6,635 bases of DNA from Saprospiraceae bacterium (lineage in GTDB: Bacteria; Bacteroidota; Bacteroidia; Chitinophagales; Saprospiraceae), in contig SLKL01000439.1 of the NCBI GenBank assembly GCA_007134625.1, positions 1-6,635 on the forward strand, in the 5' to 3' direction. Below are positions 6,206 through 6,635 of the stretch, one piece after another. The notes beneath the pieces were generated by a model. The model was not told the origin of the DNA. It made no database searches and worked only from the letters and a program-made list of their open reading frames with translations. The translations under genes and the position numbers were made by a program. Within the stretch, counting starts at the first letter, position 1. Each line of letters starts with the position of its first letter.

Positions 6206-6267
6206 ATACACAGAAATAGGTCTAAAAATGTGCATTAATACGCAATAATAGATCTAATTTTGTGTAT
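6206..6267. repeat. Tandem pair of 30-bp quasi-palindromes, copy 2 (downstream of the ATPase)
   Basis: Unit A lies at 6206-6235 and unit B at 6238-6267, in the same orientation and with the same 32-bp period as copy 1, displaced by 1597 bases. Three differences separate the copies; two of them break palindromic pairs (unit A now 9 of 15, unit B 12 of 15), so this copy is the more degraded. Unit B again contains TAATTTTG (6255-6262). It is followed by repeats and then the flippase promoter, 132 bases before that gene's start. Confidence 0.9.
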
Positions 6268-6362
6268 AATTCGTAATTCGTAATTCGTAATTTTCAACCT
6301 TCAATTTTCAATTTTCAATTTCTTTAAACTTTACAAACTTTCCAACTTTCTAACTTTCAAAC
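6267..6362. repeat. AT-rich short tandem repeats before the flippase promoter
   Basis: Three perfect TAATTCG heptamers (6267-6287) with a partial fourth are followed by three perfect TTCAATT heptamers (6300-6320). Then AACTTT recurs at 6327, 6336, 6344 and 6352 with 8-9 base spacing. The last unit ends just before the -7 box at 6371. Heptamer arrays like these can gain or lose units by slippage and lie upstream of a surface-polysaccharide gene. Similar arrays are common in Bacteroidota spacers, so a regulatory role is only possible. Confidence 0.75.
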
Positions 6363-6370
6363 TAAAGAAC

Positions 6371-6378
6371 TACCTTTG
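6371..6378 (+). promoter_or_regulatory. Promoter -7 box for the flippase gene
   Basis: TACCTTTG is a perfect TAnnTTTG match, followed by C as is common. A TTTC at 6347-6350 stands 20 bases before it and could serve as the -33 element (consensus TTTG); it belongs to the AACTTT repeat series. Transcription would start near 6384, about 15 bases before the ATG. Confidence 0.65.
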
Positions 6379-6398
6379 CCTTAGGCAATTTCTATTCA

Positions 6399-6635
6399 AT
6401 GGGAGTAATCAAACGGCAGGGGGTGAAATATAGTCTGATGGCATACTTCGGTGCTTTCATCGGTATGTTGAATACACTGTATTTCTATCCCAGGTTTTTT
6501 ACCGCCGAAGAGTTGGGTTTGGTTAGATTTCTTTTGGACACAGCTTCTCTGGTAGCTCCTCTTTTACTGATAGGTGCTCCGAATATTGCCATCAAATTTT
6601 TTCCGACACTAAAGGATAAGGCAAGCGGGAATCAT
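6399..6635 (+). CDS. Polysaccharide flippase (Wzx/MATE-like), N-terminal part (partial)
   Basis: The first 79 codons are present and the gene continues past the right edge. The N-terminus MGVIKRQGVKYSLMAYFGAF and the following RFLLDTASLVAPLLLIGAPN are typical of Bacteroidota oligosaccharide flippases of the polysaccharide biosynthesis/MVF superfamily, which move lipid-linked sugar units across the inner membrane for capsule, O-antigen or exopolysaccharide assembly. Two membrane segments are visible, about residues 11-31 and 49-68, joined by a conserved loop with FTAEELGLVRF. A short basic N-terminus (KR, K) precedes the first segment, suggesting it lies in the cytoplasm. The start is supported by family alignment from memory and by the promoter 20 bases upstream; there is no Shine-Dalgarno. 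It may open a surface-polysaccharide cluster, but the rest is not visible. Confidence 0.85.
   Translation, partial: MGVIKRQGVKYSLMAYFGAFIGMLNTLYFYPRFFTAEELGLVRFLLDTASLVAPLLLIGAPNIAIKFFPTLKDKASGNH

Noticed and set aside
5867..6248. Three short ORFs (77, 68 and 85 codons) on both strands after the ATPase gene
   Set aside because: They translate repeat DNA: one contains QRAQRAQR from the CACAAAG repeat, two run through the inverted hairpin arms, and the last ends inside the quasi-palindrome copy.
4609..6267. CRISPR array
   Set aside because: There are only two units per element with a 2-base gap and no spacers of uniform length; no cas genes.
4607..6268. Classical insertion sequence
   Set aside because: The flanking copies are direct rather than terminal inverted repeats, no transposase or integrase motif is encoded between them, and no target-site duplication is visible.

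Overview
The window reads as a piece of a low-GC Bacteroidota chromosome. The evidence is a secreted glycosidase ending in a type IX secretion (T9SS) sorting domain, several TAnnTTTG boxes (the Bacteroidota form of the -10 element, usually called -7), leaders without a Shine-Dalgarno sequence, and two signal peptides with Gln predicted as the first mature residue. The DUF3050 and AAA/DUF4143 genes and the AT-rich heptamer-repeat spacers fit the same phylum. I cannot place the organism more finely.

Layout. 1-422 (minus strand, runs off the left edge): N-terminal part of a secreted agmatine/peptidyl-arginine deiminase family protein. 423-622: divergent spacer with an 11-bp direct repeat and a 17-bp dyad. 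623-3475 (plus): a 950-residue secreted multidomain GH13 alpha-amylase-family enzyme with a C-terminal T9SS sorting domain. 3624-4412 (plus): cytoplasmic DUF3050 protein, probably of heme-oxygenase-like fold. 4413-4583: non-genic stretch that stays open in the DUF3050 frame for 56 codons. 4609-4670: two 30-bp quasi-palindromes at a 32-bp period. 4720-5847 (plus, GTG start): AAA ATPase of the AAA_14/DUF4143 family. 5848-6398: gene-free, repeat-dense spacer with CACAAAG-type repeats, an inverted pair of small hairpins, a second copy of the quasi-palindrome pair, heptamer tandem repeats and a clear TACCTTTG promoter box. 6399-6635 (plus, runs off the right edge): start of a Wzx-type polysaccharide flippase.

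How the genes relate. The two left-hand genes are divergent and both exported, so they may share the control region between them. Beyond export there is no sign of a common pathway. No susC/susD pair is visible beside the amylase. The DUF3050 gene appears monocistronic. The ATPase gene sits between two near-identical (62 of 65 positions) palindromic elements and looks like a self-contained accessory cassette inserted between housekeeping-type genes. The flippase probably opens a cell-surface polysaccharide locus to the right.

The most interesting signal is the duplicated double quasi-palindrome flanking the AAA/DUF4143 ATPase. The copy in front of the gene overlaps a possible promoter. It could be an operator, a recognition site for the ATPase, or the boundary of a mobile or recombining cassette. 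The sequence alone does not decide between these.
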